From contig NZ_AUKX01000005.1 of NCBI RefSeq assembly GCF_000424985.1, positions 1 to 64,000 of the forward strand: 64,000 nucleotides of DNA, read 5' to 3'. Positions 7,091 through 18,201 of the stretch are shown in pieces. The DNA is from Arenibacter latericius DSM 15913. Lineage in GTDB: Bacteria > Bacteroidota > Bacteroidia > Flavobacteriales > Flavobacteriaceae. How positions within the stretch are numbered: position 1 is the first letter of the stretch; each line of letters opens with the position of its first letter. The position numbers and the translations under genes were made by a program. The notes under the pieces were generated by a model, which did not search any database, was not told the DNA's origin, and saw only the letters and a program-made list of their open reading frames with translations.

Positions 7091-10000
7091 TTACTTAGAT
7101 TCAAAGTCGGTTGGATTTATCAAGTCTGTTTTACCCTTATATTTTCCTGGGGTTACCCCATACTCCTTTTTAAAGGTTTTGGAAAAATACTTAGAGTCAT
7201 TAAAACCTACTAAGAAAGCAGTTTCAGACACAGAATAGTTACACTCGGCAAGCAAAACAGCGGCCTTTTTTAAGCGCATGGTTCTAACAAAATCTACAAT
7301 CTTTTTACCAGTTAAACTCTGGAATTTCCTGTAAATAGCAGAATAACTCATATTTAGCTTAGCGGAAAGATCTTCTAGCTTAAAGTCCGGATTACTAATT
7401 TCTTCTTCTATCAGGCCAACTAGTTTTTCCAAAAAGATCTCATCCTGAGATTTGTTAGGTCCACCCTTAGGCGTAGTAATTAAATCGTTTTTATACTTTA
7501 AAACCAATCGATCATTTTTGGTTACTATATTGTTTACTTTAAGAATTAATTCGTTTGTTTTAAACGGTTTCCCTATAAATTCTATAGCCCCTGCACGTAG
7601 CCCTTTTAATTTGCTCTGCTCTGTCTTTTTTGCTGTCAGCATTATAATGGGAATATGAGCCGTAGCCTCATTTTTCTGAAGCGCAGTACTCATCTCTATA
7701 CCATCCATTTTTGGCATCATCACATCCGTAATAATAATGTTTGGTTGATTCTCCATGGCCATCTGTAAGCCTTCTTCCCCATTTTCAGCCAAAACCACAT
7801 TATAATATCCCATAAAAAGATCGCGCAAGGATATTTGCAATTCATAGTTATCTTCAACTATAAGAATCGTTTTATTAAGTCTCTTTGGTTGCTCCTGTGA
7901 TTCTGCAATAATAAGGTCGTGGTTTTCCTTAGCTATTGGGAATTCCAATACTTCCAATTGATTTTCAGTTTCAGATGTAATTGCTTTTCCTTTTATTATA
8001 GGCAAATAAACGCTAAAGCAGGTACCTTCATCTAATTCCGATTTAACATCAATTTTTCCATCGTGTAATTCTACAAGCTCTTTAATTAATGCTAATCCTA
8101 TTCCTGTTCCTATCTTTTGTTTCCCAGAATCGGCCTGATAAAACAATTGAAAAATATTTTCCAATTCGTTTTTTGGAATACCTGGACCAGAATCGGCAAC
8201 ACTTATTTTTATCATCCGTTCTCCTTCTTTCTTTGCTTCTTCTACCTTAAACGAAATAGCACCCATTTTTGGGGTGAATTTAAAGGCGTTGGATAACAAA
8301 TTAAATACAATGTGTTCTAATTTATCCCTATCGTACCTCATTATCAAATCCTGCTTAGGATAACTACAATTATAATTGATTCCCTTAAATTTTGCCTGCT
8401 CATTAAAAGCACTAGCATATTCTTTTAAATCTTCTATAATATTATATTCTGTTGGGCGAAGCGTTAATTTATCCAATTCTTTATCTCTCAAAGAAGTGAG
8501 TTCAAAAACAATACGCGACAATCTTTTCGCATTATTTGATATTAACCGGAGTCGCTGTTGCAGCAATTCATTTCCACTATTTACGGCACGTGCCATCATA
8601 TCTTCTAATGGAATTAAAATCAGGGTTAATGGCGTTTGGATCTCATGTGACATTTTTGCAAAGAAATTCAGTTTCAAGGCATACAACTCCTTTTCATGAT
8701 GGTGTTGAAGCTCCTCTGCCTGTAAGCGATTTCTAAATTTAATCCACATAAATATACCATAAAGTATTCCTAAAGCGAGTAGAGCATAAAATAGATGTGC
8801 CCAACCCGTATTCCAAAAAGGTTCTGAAATATGAATAGCAACCGACTTTTGACCTATATCCCAATTTCCGGTCTTGGTTCCCGCCCTTACTTCAAAGGTA
8901 TAATCTCCAGGGGGAATATTAGTATAGGTAGCTAAACGTTCCTTCCCCGCAAAAATCCATGAATCATTAAAACCTTTCAGTCGGTAAGCATAATTATAGT
9001 TGGGAAAAAGAATATTGTCCATTGCCAAGAAGCGAAAGGAAAAAGAGGACTGATCATAGTTTAGTGACAATTGTTCAATATTCTCTATACCATCTTGTAG
9101 TTGTTCTGGAACGACCTCAATAGCAGGTTGGTTTAAAATCTCCATTCCCTCCATGAACAATTCAGCAGCGTACTGCTCCTTCTCCACCATTTCTGGCTTA
9201 AAATAGTTAACACCGTTTAAGCCTCCAAAATAAAAGTTTCCATCAATTCCTTTGTGTGCACTCCGTTGCATAAAGAAATCATTCTGTAGGCCGTCCCTTT
9301 CCTGATAAACCTTGGTAATGGAATCTGAAATGTTATAATGCCATAGACCTGTAGTAGAGCCCAACCATAAATTATCTTCATCGTTTTGTAGCACCGATCT
9401 AAATACAGGCGATTTAGGGGTCTTATCAAAATCATCATCAGTGGTATTTTGCAGATTCACCAGTTCAAATTCTTCCTTATAAATATCAAATTTCGCCAGT
9501 CGTCCATTAAATGATACTAACCAAATAGTCTTATCTCCAACGCAAGACATTGCCAAGATATCATTGTTTTTATTGGTTAATTCCTCCTCAGTCAATCGAG
9601 TATACCTTCTAAAAGTGGATCTAGAAATATCTGTCTTGTTTTCATTAAATTTAAACAAGCCACCCCCATTGGTGGCAACCCATATAGTCCCATTTGTATC
9701 TTCCACGAGACTTTGGGATATATTACCCACTAAACCATTAGAGTTATTCTTAAACTTCACCAAAAGGGTTTTACTGTCCAAATAAACAAACAAGCCCTGA
9801 TCCGTAGTTACCCACATTCTTTTCTTGGAATCCCGAAAAATAAATCGGACATCTTGTACACTATGTCCATCTACATCTATTAAAGGCTTTTTCTGGAAGC
9901 TTTTTTGCCTACTATTATATATGTGCAGCCCGTTCTGATAGGTCCCTACCCAAATATTATGATCCTCATCTTCATTTATAGAATGAATATAGTAGCCTTT

Positions 10001-11227
10001 ATCATTTAATGTATTCTCGAAAAATTGTTGACTAGGTCCTACAGGGGGCACCTTTGCAAGTCCTTCCCCATCGGTACCAATCCATAAAACCCCATCACTC
10101 GCCTTAAAGGAAGATAAAATACGTGCTGGTTTTAAACTAACTGTTCCTGGATGGTAATAAATATGATTATCCGATTTCCTTAGTACATTTATATTACCAT
10201 AATTGGTGAGCACCCAAAGATTGTTTCTTAAATCTTCATTAATATCAATCACGGTATTGGTACTTAAAGAAAACTTTTTTAAAATATTGTGCTTATAGGT
10301 GGTTAATTCTCCTGAAATAGGGTCTACTCTATACAGGCCGTTCCCATCCGTACCCAACCAAACAAAACCGTCCACATCACAATACATGGAAGTAAACAAT
10401 TCATTAATTTGCCCATAAGGCTGATCTTTAAAAAGGGCATTTTGAATAAAGGCTTCCTTTTTAAAATCGTAAACTAAAATTCCTAAGCTAACATAAGATG
10501 AGCCAATCCACAACCTATCTTGCTTGTCTAACATTAACAAAGTATTGTCGGACAAAGAATAATTATAAGGAAAATCTAATACCTCTGTATCTTTAGATTC
10601 TAGGTTATAGGTATAAATAGGCCCTTTATAGGTACTTAGAATTATCTGCTTAGATTTCCTAACCGCCATGGAACTTATGCCATATCTTCCATGCCCAGAA
10701 ATAGGAATACTAGTTATACTATCCATTGTACCATTGGCATGGTCATAAGAATACACTTCACCGGTTTTTGTAGCCATCCAAATTTTATCACCTTCAGGAT
10801 ACACTACTTCAATTGGGTAGTTCTCAACAAAGCCTTCTATATATTGATCTATAGACAAAAAGGTTCCATTCTTTTGTAAGAAGGAAAGGTCCCCATTTAG
10901 GGAAAGCGCCCATACAACAGCATTACCGTCCTTAAACACCGATTTTACTTCATCTGAGAAATTGGTATTATTAAAAATTTGATCTCTAGGAATGAATTCA
11001 AAATTATAACCATCGTATTTAGAAATTCCAAAGGCATGCGCCAACCAGATATACCCCATATTATCCTGAACTGAATGGGTCACCTTTACACTTTGGTTAT
11101 CTATATTAAAAGGTAAGCTAACAAAATTGGATGGGCTCTGTGAAAATAGTAATACCGCATTCAAATGCATTAACATCACTGCAAAACACCATCTCCAGTT
11201 CACCAACCTAAATTTCTTTTGCATCAT
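7091..11227 (-). CDS. hybrid two-component system sensor/regulator (HTCS)
   Basis: This 1378-aa one-protein signalling system is typical of Bacteroidota glycan loci. In order it has: a signal segment (about 1-30), two Reg_prop seven-bladed propellers (about 40-700, repeats such as VWLGTDGNGLYRVD), a Y_Y_Y domain (about 720-800), one transmembrane helix (about 805-827), HisKA with MSHEIQTPLT (phospho-His near 861), HATPase (DSGPGIP...GTGIGLAL), a receiver domain with ITDVMMPKMDG (phospho-Asp near 1168) and a C-terminal AraC HTH (about 1275-1365). It would sense an oligosaccharide in the periplasm and activate the locus. It is divergent from the GH109 gene across 216 bp, and the sulfatase cluster lies on its other side. 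The ligand is unknown. Confidence 0.95.
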   Translation of the reverse strand: MMQKKFRLVNWRWCFAVMLMHLNAVLLFSQSPSNFVSLPFNIDNQSVKVTHSVQDNMGYIWLAHAFGISKYDGYNFEFIPRDQIFNNTNFSDEVKSVFKDGNAVVWALSLNGDLSFLQKNGTFLSIDQYIEGFVENYPIEVVYPEGDKIWMATKTGEVYSYDHANGTMDSITSIPISGHGRYGISSMAVRKSKQIILSTYKGPIYTYNLESKDTEVLDFPYNYSLSDNTLLMLDKQDRLWIGSSYVSLGILVYDFKKEAFIQNALFKDQPYGQINELFTSMYCDVDGFVWLGTDGNGLYRVDPISGELTTYKHNILKKFSLSTNTVIDINEDLRNNLWVLTNYGNINVLRKSDNHIYYHPGTVSLKPARILSSFKASDGVLWIGTDGEGLAKVPPVGPSQQFFENTLNDKGYYIHSINEDEDHNIWVGTYQNGLHIYNSRQKSFQKKPLIDVDGHSVQDVRFIFRDSKKRMWVTTDQGLFVYLDSKTLLVKFKNNSNGLVGNISQSLVEDTNGTIWVATNGGGLFKFNENKTDISRSTFRRYTRLTEEELTNKNNDILAMSCVGDKTIWLVSFNGRLAKFDIYKEEFELVNLQNTTDDDFDKTPKSPVFRSVLQNDEDNLWLGSTTGLWHYNISDSITKVYQERDGLQNDFFMQRSAHKGIDGNFYFGGLNGVNYFKPEMVEKEQYAAELFMEGMEILNQPAIEVVPEQLQDGIENIEQLSLNYDQSSFSFRFLAMDNILFPNYNYAYRLKGFNDSWIFAGKERLATYTNIPPGDYTFEVRAGTKTGNWDIGQKSVAIHISEPFWNTGWAHLFYALLALGILYGIFMWIKFRNRLQAEELQHHHEKELYALKLNFFAKMSHEIQTPLTLILIPLEDMMARAVNSGNELLQQRLRLISNNAKRLSRIVFELTSLRDKELDKLTLRPTEYNIIEDLKEYASAFNEQAKFKGINYNCSYPKQDLIMRYDRDKLEHIVFNLLSNAFKFTPKMGAISFKVEEAKKEGERMIKISVADSGPGIPKNELENIFQLFYQADSGKQKIGTGIGLALIKELVELHDGKIDVKSELDEGTCFSVYLPIIKGKAITSETENQLEVLEFPIAKENHDLIIAESQEQPKRLNKTILIVEDNYELQISLRDLFMGYYNVVLAENGEEGLQMAMENQPNIIITDVMMPKMDGIEMSTALQKNEATAHIPIIMLTAKKTEQSKLKGLRAGAIEFIGKPFKTNELILKVNNIVTKNDRLVLKYKNDLITTPKGGPNKSQDEIFLEKLVGLIEEEISNPDFKLEDLSAKLNMSYSAIYRKFQSLTGKKIVDFVRTMRLKKAAVLLAECNYSVSETAFLVGFNDSKYFSKTFKKEYGVTPGKYKGKTDLINPTDFESK

Positions 11228-11443
11228 AAATATTTCTTAAATATATGGAATTCTAAGCTCTTAAAATTTCTTTATAATTAAACCCATATTAGGGGGATAA
11301 ATTCAGCGAAAAGGTGGATTTTTTTCACTTAACCCCTATAAATCCTAAAAAACACCCCAACAACGCGAAAATAACACACTTTACTATTTAACACAATCTT
11401 AATATTTGTAAAACACTATTTAGTTTAACCAAATTGAGATTAT

Positions 11444-12808
11444 ATGAACCAGAGAAGAAACTTTATAAAAAAAACAGCCATTACCTCTGCTGGCATTGCC
11501 ATCTTACCTAATCTTTCTTTAGGTAATTCAGGAAGGAAAGCTGCGCAAAAATTAAAGGTAGGTGTTATAGGGGTAGGTTTAAGAGGTACTAATCATTTGG
11601 TAAACCTTTTAAAAAGAGACGATGTACTGGTAACTGCTATTTGTGATATAGATCAAAACAGAATAACTATAGCACAAAATCATATAGAAAAGGCAGGTCA
11701 AAAGAAAGCGAAAGCTTTTGGAAAAAATGATTTAGACTATAGGAACCTCCTGGCTTTGGAAGAAGTAGACGCGGTAGTAATAGCTACTCCATGGTTATGG
11801 CATACTAAAATGGCTGTAGATAGCATGAAAGCCGGGAAGTATACTGGTTTAGAAGTCTCTGCTGCTAACACTTTAGAAGAGTGTTGGGACTTAGTAAATA
11901 CCCATGAAGAAACTGGTAGTCATTTAATGCTACTAGAAAATGTAAACTATAGAAGAGACGTTTTAGCCGTATTAAATATGGTAAAACAAAATGTATTTGG
12001 AGAATTATTACACTTCCGCTGTGGTTATCAGCACGATTTAAGGGGTGTAAAATTCAATGATGGAAAAACTGCCTATGGCAAAGGTGCCGAATTTGGTGAA
12101 AAGGGAATCTCAGAATCCGCATGGCGTACCCAACATTCCTTACTTAGGAATGCAGATGTATATCCCACCCATGGTTTAGGACCAATAGCCGTTATGGCCG
12201 ATGTGAATAGAGGTAATAGATTGCTCTCATTAACCTCACACGCTACCAAAGGAGTTGGCCTTAACAAATATATAGTAGAGACAGGTGGTAAAGATCACCC
12301 CAATGCTAAATTAAAATTTAAGCAAGGAGATATTATTACCTCTACTGTTGAGACGGCAAATGGGGAGACCATTATTATAACACATAATGTAAACAACCCA
12401 CATCCTTACTCATTAGGATTTAAGGTACAGGGAGCACAAGGATTAACCGATTTTGATACCCATACCCAAAGAATACATATAGAAGGTGTTACGGAAGGCC
12501 ATGGCTGGGAAGATATGGACAAATGGTTTGAAAAGTACGACCACCCCTTATGGAAAAAGTATGGTGATGGTGCTACCGAAGCGGGTCATGGTGGAATTGA
12601 CTTTTTTGTGATAAATGCTTTTGTAGAATCTGCTAAAGAAAATATTGCTCCGCCTATGGATGCTTACGATGCCGCCGCATGGAGTGCAGTAACTCCACTT
12701 TCCGAACTTTCTATAGAAAACAATGGGGAACCCCAAGATTTTCCTGATTTCACTAGAGGAAATTGGATTAAGAGGAAACCGTACAACTGGATAAAGGATA
12801 CCTATTAG
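11444..12808 (+). CDS. GH109-type alpha-N-acetylgalactosaminidase (Tat-exported)
   Basis: This 454-aa Gfo/Idh/MocA-fold enzyme belongs to the NAD-dependent glycosidases that remove terminal alpha-GalNAc. A twin-arginine signal (NQRRNFIKKTAITSAGIAI) is followed by the NAD loop GVIGVGLRGTNH (about 39-50). Blocks characteristic of GH109 are present: ATPWLWH, NVNYRRDVLAVLNM, GYQHDLRGVKFN, EFGEKGISESAWRTQHS, YPTHGLGP and NNPHPYSLGFKVQGAQG. Length matches the family, whose members were first characterised as blood-group A-active enzymes. It is the first gene of the rightward cluster and is followed by a hairpin terminator. Folding with cofactor before export is consistent with Tat. The exact substrate, animal or algal, is not known. 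Confidence 0.88.
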   Translation: MNQRRNFIKKTAITSAGIAILPNLSLGNSGRKAAQKLKVGVIGVGLRGTNHLVNLLKRDDVLVTAICDIDQNRITIAQNHIEKAGQKKAKAFGKNDLDYRNLLALEEVDAVVIATPWLWHTKMAVDSMKAGKYTGLEVSAANTLEECWDLVNTHEETGSHLMLLENVNYRRDVLAVLNMVKQNVFGELLHFRCGYQHDLRGVKFNDGKTAYGKGAEFGEKGISESAWRTQHSLLRNADVYPTHGLGPIAVMADVNRGNRLLSLTSHATKGVGLNKYIVETGGKDHPNAKLKFKQGDIITSTVETANGETIIITHNVNNPHPYSLGFKVQGAQGLTDFDTHTQRIHIEGVTEGHGWEDMDKWFEKYDHPLWKKYGDGATEAGHGGIDFFVINAFVESAKENIAPPMDAYDAAAWSAVTPLSELSIENNGEPQDFPDFTRGNWIKRKPYNWIKDTY

Positions 12809-12862
12809 GCCTACTTAGCAATGAATAATAATGATGTGTTTAGTTTAAGTTAGTTTTTAATC

Positions 12863-12895
12863 GCCCATTTCGTAAAAATGGAATGGGCTTTTTTA
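12863..12895 (+). terminator. Rho-independent terminator after the GH109 gene
   Basis: GCCCATT and AATGGGC form a 7-bp stem with a 12-base loop, followed by seven T. It separates the GH109 gene from the SusC gene, implying that the SusC gene has its own promoter in the following 130 bp. Confidence 0.75.
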
Positions 12896-13026
12896 TACCA
12901 ACCGTAGCTTTAAACACTAGAATAAAATAAACCTGAAACCCAATTAAAATCAATATGAAGAACACGCCTAATCGAATTATTAACTTTAAAATTGACCAAA
13001 TATTAAGCTAAAATCAATCTAATTCT

Positions 13027-16000
13027 ATGAAACAAAGAGCTATTATTTATGAAAAGAGACCCTATTCGGTTTCTATTAAAAAGCGAAGGAGGTATGATCT
13101 TATACTTGCTTCCTTTTTAACCGCTTTATTCTTATTACCATTCAGCAATGCCTACGGTTCCGTTGTTGAGGCTAACGACGATATTAACGTAGCACAACAA
13201 ACCAGAACCATTACAGGAACTATTACCGATGAAAATGGAACCATTCTATTTGGAGTAAACGTAGTGGTTTTAGGTTCTACAAGAGGAGTTCAATCCAATT
13301 TTGATGGAGAGTATTCCATTAAAGCCAATGAAGGTGATATTTTAGAATTCTCTTACCTTGGTATGCAATCTAAAAGAATCACTGTTGCCGATAAAGACGT
13401 AATAAATGTAGTCTTGGCAGAAGATGCAGAGGCTTTAGATGAAGTTGTTCTTGTAAGTTTTGGTAAACAAAAGAAAGCCAGTGTTATTTCTTCTGTTTCT
13501 ACTATAAAGCCTGCCGATTTAAAAATACCTTCTAGTAACTTAACCACCGCATTAGCTGGTAATGTTGCGGGAATGATTGCTTACCAAAGAACTGGTGAGC
13601 CTGGAGCAGACAATGCCCAATTCTTTATTAGAGGGGTTACCTCTTTTGGTTATGGAAACAGCCCTTTAATTCTTATTGACGGGGTAGAATTAACCACTCA
13701 GGATTTAGCGCGTTTACAGCCAGATGACATTGCTTCTTTCTCCATTATGAAAGATGCAACTGCTACATCATTGTATGGTGCTCGTGGTGCTAACGGGGTA
13801 ATCTATGTTACTACCAAGGAAGGTGTTGAAGGTCCTGCTAGGATTAGCGCAAGATTTGAGACTACTATGTCCCAAGCTACTCAAAATATAGAGTTCGCAG
13901 ATCCTATTACCTATATGAGAATGCACAACGAGGCAATAAAAACCAGAGACCCTCTTGGAATATCTAGATACTCTTTAGAAAAGATAGATAAAACTATTGC
14001 TGGTGCAAATCCAATCCTTTACCCCGTAACAGATTGGCAAAAGGAATTATTTAAGGATTACACCATTAACAAACGTTTTAACTTCAGTATTAACGGAGGG
14101 GGTAAAGTAGCTCAGTACTACGTTTCTTTAGCTGCTAGCCAGGACAACGGAGTTTTAGATGTGCCAAAAGTTAATAACTTTAATAGTAATATTGACTATA
14201 AGCAATTTCAATTAAGGTCTAATACCAATATTGCTCTGTCTGAAACTACTAAATTAAAATTGAGTTTTATAGGTAACTATGATGACTACACAGGTCCTTT
14301 AGATTCTGGACAAACACTTTACAGAAAAGTTATGCAGAGTAACCCTGTGCTTTTTAGACCTTATTATGAAAAAGATGAATCCAACTCCTATGTAAATCAT
14401 ATTCTTTTTGGAAATTATGACAACGGGAATTATATAAACCCTTATGCTGATATGGTAAAAGGTTATAGAGAGTCTGGTTCTTCTAAAATAATTTCACAAG
14501 TTGAGTTAGAGCAAGACCTAAGTGGTTTAGTAGATGGATTAATGGGGAAAGTAATTGTGAACGCTAACAGGGAATCTGGAAATAGTGTAAATAGATCTTA
14601 TAGACCATTCTTCTACGAGCCTAGAATTAATCCTATTACCGGTAAACAGATCTTGACTCCTATGAATGAGGAAACAGGAACAGAGTATTTAGATTATAAT
14701 GAAACAGGAAAGTTTGTACTTTCTTCCTCGTATTTAGAATCTTCTTTAACCTACAACAAAGACATTACTGAAGACTATGACCTTTCTGGAATGTTAGTGT
14801 TTACTATGAACAACAGAAGAGTTTCTGGTGCCGGAAACCTACAAGCATCCTTGCCTTACAGAAACATGGGACTTGCAGGACGTTTTACTTTTTCTGCACA
14901 CGAAAAATATTTTGGAGAGTTTACTTTCGGTTACAATGGATCTGAACGTTTCCACAAAAAGGAGCGTTGGGGATTTTTCCCATCCGTAGCTGCCGGTTGG
15001 ATTGTATCTAATGAAGAGTTCTTTGAAGACTACACAGATGCTGTAAATTTACTGAAATTTAAAGCTACTTATGGTTTGGTGGGTAACGACCAAATAGGTA
15101 GTGCTTCCGATAGATTTTTCTATTTATCACAAGTAAACCTTAACGATAATAGGTATGGGTATACAACAGGAAGGGATTTTGATAATTTTACCCCTGGAGT
15201 TTCTATCCAAAGATATCCTAATGAAAATATCACTTGGGAAACAGCCACTAAGTTTAACTTAGGTATTGAACTAGGTCTTTTTAATCAATTTACATTGGAG
15301 GCAGATTATTTTACCGAGCACAGAACTAATATCCTAGCTAATAGGATTATTACTGCAAGTATGGGATTAGAGAGCAGCGTTAGAGCAAACATCGGTGAAG
15401 CTAAAAGTCGTGGTATTGATGGCTCTATAGTGTATAACAATAGTTTCAGTAATGGAATGTGGCTACAAGCAAGAGCTAACTTTACTTATTCTACTAATGA
15501 GATCACTAAAATTGAGGAGCCTGATTATACCGATACACCATGGCTTTCTCGTGTTGGGCAGCCTATAAACCAACAATGGGGTTATATAGCTGAACGTTTG
15601 TTTGTTGATGAAGAAGAAGTAAAAAACTCTCCCGTTCAAACTTTTGGTGAATATGCAGGAGGTGATATTAAATATAAGGATATTAATGGGGATGGAAGAA
15701 TTTCTGGATTAGATAGAGTGCCTATTGGAAACCCAACTTCACCAGAAATAGTTTACGGCTTTGGAGCTTCTGCAGGATATAAAGGTTTTGACATTTCTGC
15801 ATTCTTCCAAGGTTTAGGAAACGAATCCTTCTGGATAGACGCATGGAACACTGCTCCTTTTGTGGACGTATGGCCAGGTGGAGACGCAAACAACCAATTA
15901 TTAAAAGTTTGGGCAGACAGCTACTGGTCTGAAAACAACAGAGATATCTATGCAAAATGGCCAAGATTGTCTACCTCTAACATAGGTAATAACACCCAAA

Positions 16001-16239
16001 CTAGTACTTGGTTTATGCAAGACGGAACTTTCCTAAGATTAAAATCTTTAGAAATTGGGTACACCCTTCCAGATAGATTATTGGACAAAATGAAAATGAA
16101 CCAAGTTAGATTTTATGTAACAGGAAATAACTTATTAACCTTCAGTAAGTTTAAACTATGGGATCCTGAAATGGGTGGAAATGGTTTAGGCTATCCTATC
16201 CAAAGAGTTATTAATGCAGGAGTTCAAATTTCTTTATAA
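13027..16239 (+). CDS. SusC/RagA-type TonB-dependent receptor
   Basis: This 1070-aa outer-membrane importer couples to TonB. A signal segment lies unusually far in (about 24-46, after a basic MKQRAIIYEKRPYSVSIKKRRR start). Next are a carboxypeptidase-regulatory-like beta-sandwich (about 60-135, ITGTITDENGTILFGVNVVV), the TonB box/plug (EALDEVVLVSFGKQKK; TATSLYGARGANGVIYVTTK near 240-265) and a 22-strand barrel ending INAGVQISL. The C-terminal aromatic-alternating segment is intact. It is followed by its SusD partner with 10 bp spacing, so both are co-transcribed. The imported glycan is inferred from the cluster (GalNAc-containing), not from the receptor itself. Confidence 0.95.
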   Translation: MKQRAIIYEKRPYSVSIKKRRRYDLILASFLTALFLLPFSNAYGSVVEANDDINVAQQTRTITGTITDENGTILFGVNVVVLGSTRGVQSNFDGEYSIKANEGDILEFSYLGMQSKRITVADKDVINVVLAEDAEALDEVVLVSFGKQKKASVISSVSTIKPADLKIPSSNLTTALAGNVAGMIAYQRTGEPGADNAQFFIRGVTSFGYGNSPLILIDGVELTTQDLARLQPDDIASFSIMKDATATSLYGARGANGVIYVTTKEGVEGPARISARFETTMSQATQNIEFADPITYMRMHNEAIKTRDPLGISRYSLEKIDKTIAGANPILYPVTDWQKELFKDYTINKRFNFSINGGGKVAQYYVSLAASQDNGVLDVPKVNNFNSNIDYKQFQLRSNTNIALSETTKLKLSFIGNYDDYTGPLDSGQTLYRKVMQSNPVLFRPYYEKDESNSYVNHILFGNYDNGNYINPYADMVKGYRESGSSKIISQVELEQDLSGLVDGLMGKVIVNANRESGNSVNRSYRPFFYEPRINPITGKQILTPMNEETGTEYLDYNETGKFVLSSSYLESSLTYNKDITEDYDLSGMLVFTMNNRRVSGAGNLQASLPYRNMGLAGRFTFSAHEKYFGEFTFGYNGSERFHKKERWGFFPSVAAGWIVSNEEFFEDYTDAVNLLKFKATYGLVGNDQIGSASDRFFYLSQVNLNDNRYGYTTGRDFDNFTPGVSIQRYPNENITWETATKFNLGIELGLFNQFTLEADYFTEHRTNILANRIITASMGLESSVRANIGEAKSRGIDGSIVYNNSFSNGMWLQARANFTYSTNEITKIEEPDYTDTPWLSRVGQPINQQWGYIAERLFVDEEEVKNSPVQTFGEYAGGDIKYKDINGDGRISGLDRVPIGNPTSPEIVYGFGASAGYKGFDISAFFQGLGNESFWIDAWNTAPFVDVWPGGDANNQLLKVWADSYWSENNRDIYAKWPRLSTSNIGNNTQTSTWFMQDGTFLRLKSLEIGYTLPDRLLDKMKMNQVRFYVTGNNLLTFSKFKLWDPEMGGNGLGYPIQRVINAGVQISL

Positions 16240-16249
16240 AAAATACATC

Positions 16250-18142
16250 ATGAGAAAAAATAAATATTTATTAATTTTCTTTTTTGTCGCTATGTTAACA
16301 TCGTGCGAAAAAGATTATTTAGACATCGTTCCAGATAACCTGGCAACTATTGATCTAGCCTTTTCTAACCAATACAATGCGGAAAAGTATTTAGCTACTT
16401 GTTATAGCTATTTGCCAAACGAAAGTGGTATAAATCAGAATCCGGCATTAAATGCCGGGGATGAAATTTGGTATCCAGAAGGACATAGAAATAATAATGG
16501 ACCTACAGTTGCCCAAGGATTCCAAAATATTAGTAACCCAAGATTTGATTACTGGGTAGGTCGTAATGGAGGTAAATCTTTATATATTGGGATTAGAAAT
16601 TGTAACATCTTTTTAGAAAATGTTCAAAATGTCCCAGGTGTAGACCAGTACATTAAAGACAAATGGTCCGCAGAGGTAACCTTTTTAAAGGCATACTACC
16701 ACTTCTATCTAACCCGTATGTACGGGCCAATCGTTATTAATGATAAAGCCATATCCGTTTCTGCAGATACTGAAGATACTAGGGTAACTAGAAATACCTT
16801 AGAGGAGTCTTTTGAATATATTATTTCCACTATGGATAAGGCTATTGAAGGTCTGCCAGAAACCCTACAGTTTGAAGATGAGGAATTAGGTCGTATTACC
16901 AAGCCCATCGCTGCTGCAGTGAAAGCAAGAGTATTAATGGAATATGCAAGTCCCTTATTCAATGGGAACCCAGTATATAGCAGTTTTACAAACGCAGACG
17001 GAGAACCCATGTTTCCAACGAGCTATGACGCCTCTAAATGGCAAAGAGCAGCAGATGCTGCCAAAGAAGCCATTGAATTGGCCGAAGGTGTTGGAGCGTC
17101 ACTCTTTCAAAAAGAGGATTATTTAGATCCTTTGGAGCAAAATGACACTACCTTATTAAAATCAGCCTTAAGAGGTAGAGTTACAGAAAGATGGAACAAG
17201 GAAATAATTTGGGGTTCTACTCAAAACACTGGAGGCCTTCAATCTCAATCTATGCCAAGATTGTATTCGTATACAACTAACCCCGTGGCCTCTAACCACT
17301 CTCCAACCTTAAGAGTGGCCGAAATGTACTACTCTGAAAATGGAGTGCCTATTGAAGAGGATATTAATTTTGACTATATCAACAGATATAGAACAAAACA
17401 AGCAAATAACAAGGACCGCTTCTATATTGAGCCAGGACAAAGTACAGCTGTTTTAAACTTTAATAGGGAAGCTAGATTTTATGCAGATCTTTCTTTTGAT
17501 AGAGGTGTTTGGTTTGGAAACGGAAGAGAATTAGATACCGATCCTTGGTATATCCGTGCAAGAAGAGGAGAGTTTGCATCCATCTTTGAAATCAACAACC
17601 ATTCTCCTACTGGTTACTGGCCTAAAAAGTTAGTTAGCATGAAAACAACAGTTAAAAATGGAACATCATTAAGTGCATATACTTATTCATTTCCAATAAT
17701 TCGTTTAGCAGACCTTTATTTATATTATGCTGAAGCGCTTAATGAAGTGAAATCTGCTCCTGATAATGAAGTATACGAATATATTGATCTAGTAAGGGAA
17801 AGAGCTGGATTAGACGGAGTAGTAAACAGTTGGGCACAGCACTCAAAAGATCCAGCCAAACCTACTACCAAAGAAGGGATGAGAGAGATCATTCAGCGTG
17901 AAAGAATGATAGAAATGGCTTTTGAAGGCAACAGGTATTGGGATCTTAGAAGATGGAAATTGTTAGAACAGCATATGAACAAACCTATTAAAGGATGGAG
18001 TGTTTTGGTAAATCCTTTAGACGATTACTATACGGTTAGGGTATTGCATAACCCTACCTTTAATCAAAAGGATTATTTATGGCCTATTAAAGAAGAGGAA
18101 TTAATTAACAATCCAAACCTTCAACAAAATCCAGGTTGGTAA
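16250..18142 (+). CDS. SusD/RagB-type glycan-binding lipoprotein
   Basis: This 630-aa outer-surface lipoprotein forms the lid of the upstream SusC. The signal peptide MRKNKYLLIFFFVAMLTSC gives a clear lipobox (LTSC, Cys19), which decides the ATG at 16250 over an in-frame ATG at 16214 lying inside the SusC gene. TPR-like and SusD signatures include YLATCYSYLP, WSAEVTFLKAYYHFYLTRMYGP, PIIRLADLYLYYAEALNEV and IIQRERMIEMAFEGNRYWDLRRWK. It is somewhat longer than classic SusD (about 550). The C-terminus is intact. A stable hairpin lies 60 bp after the stop. Confidence 0.95.
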   Translation: MRKNKYLLIFFFVAMLTSCEKDYLDIVPDNLATIDLAFSNQYNAEKYLATCYSYLPNESGINQNPALNAGDEIWYPEGHRNNNGPTVAQGFQNISNPRFDYWVGRNGGKSLYIGIRNCNIFLENVQNVPGVDQYIKDKWSAEVTFLKAYYHFYLTRMYGPIVINDKAISVSADTEDTRVTRNTLEESFEYIISTMDKAIEGLPETLQFEDEELGRITKPIAAAVKARVLMEYASPLFNGNPVYSSFTNADGEPMFPTSYDASKWQRAADAAKEAIELAEGVGASLFQKEDYLDPLEQNDTTLLKSALRGRVTERWNKEIIWGSTQNTGGLQSQSMPRLYSYTTNPVASNHSPTLRVAEMYYSENGVPIEEDINFDYINRYRTKQANNKDRFYIEPGQSTAVLNFNREARFYADLSFDRGVWFGNGRELDTDPWYIRARRGEFASIFEINNHSPTGYWPKKLVSMKTTVKNGTSLSAYTYSFPIIRLADLYLYYAEALNEVKSAPDNEVYEYIDLVRERAGLDGVVNSWAQHSKDPAKPTTKEGMREIIQRERMIEMAFEGNRYWDLRRWKLLEQHMNKPIKGWSVLVNPLDDYYTVRVLHNPTFNQKDYLWPIKEEELINNPNLQQNPGW

Positions 18143-18201
18143 AAATGAATTTTATAATTTAATATTATCATAACTAGATTTAGAACAAAATGTTAGATAC
18201 A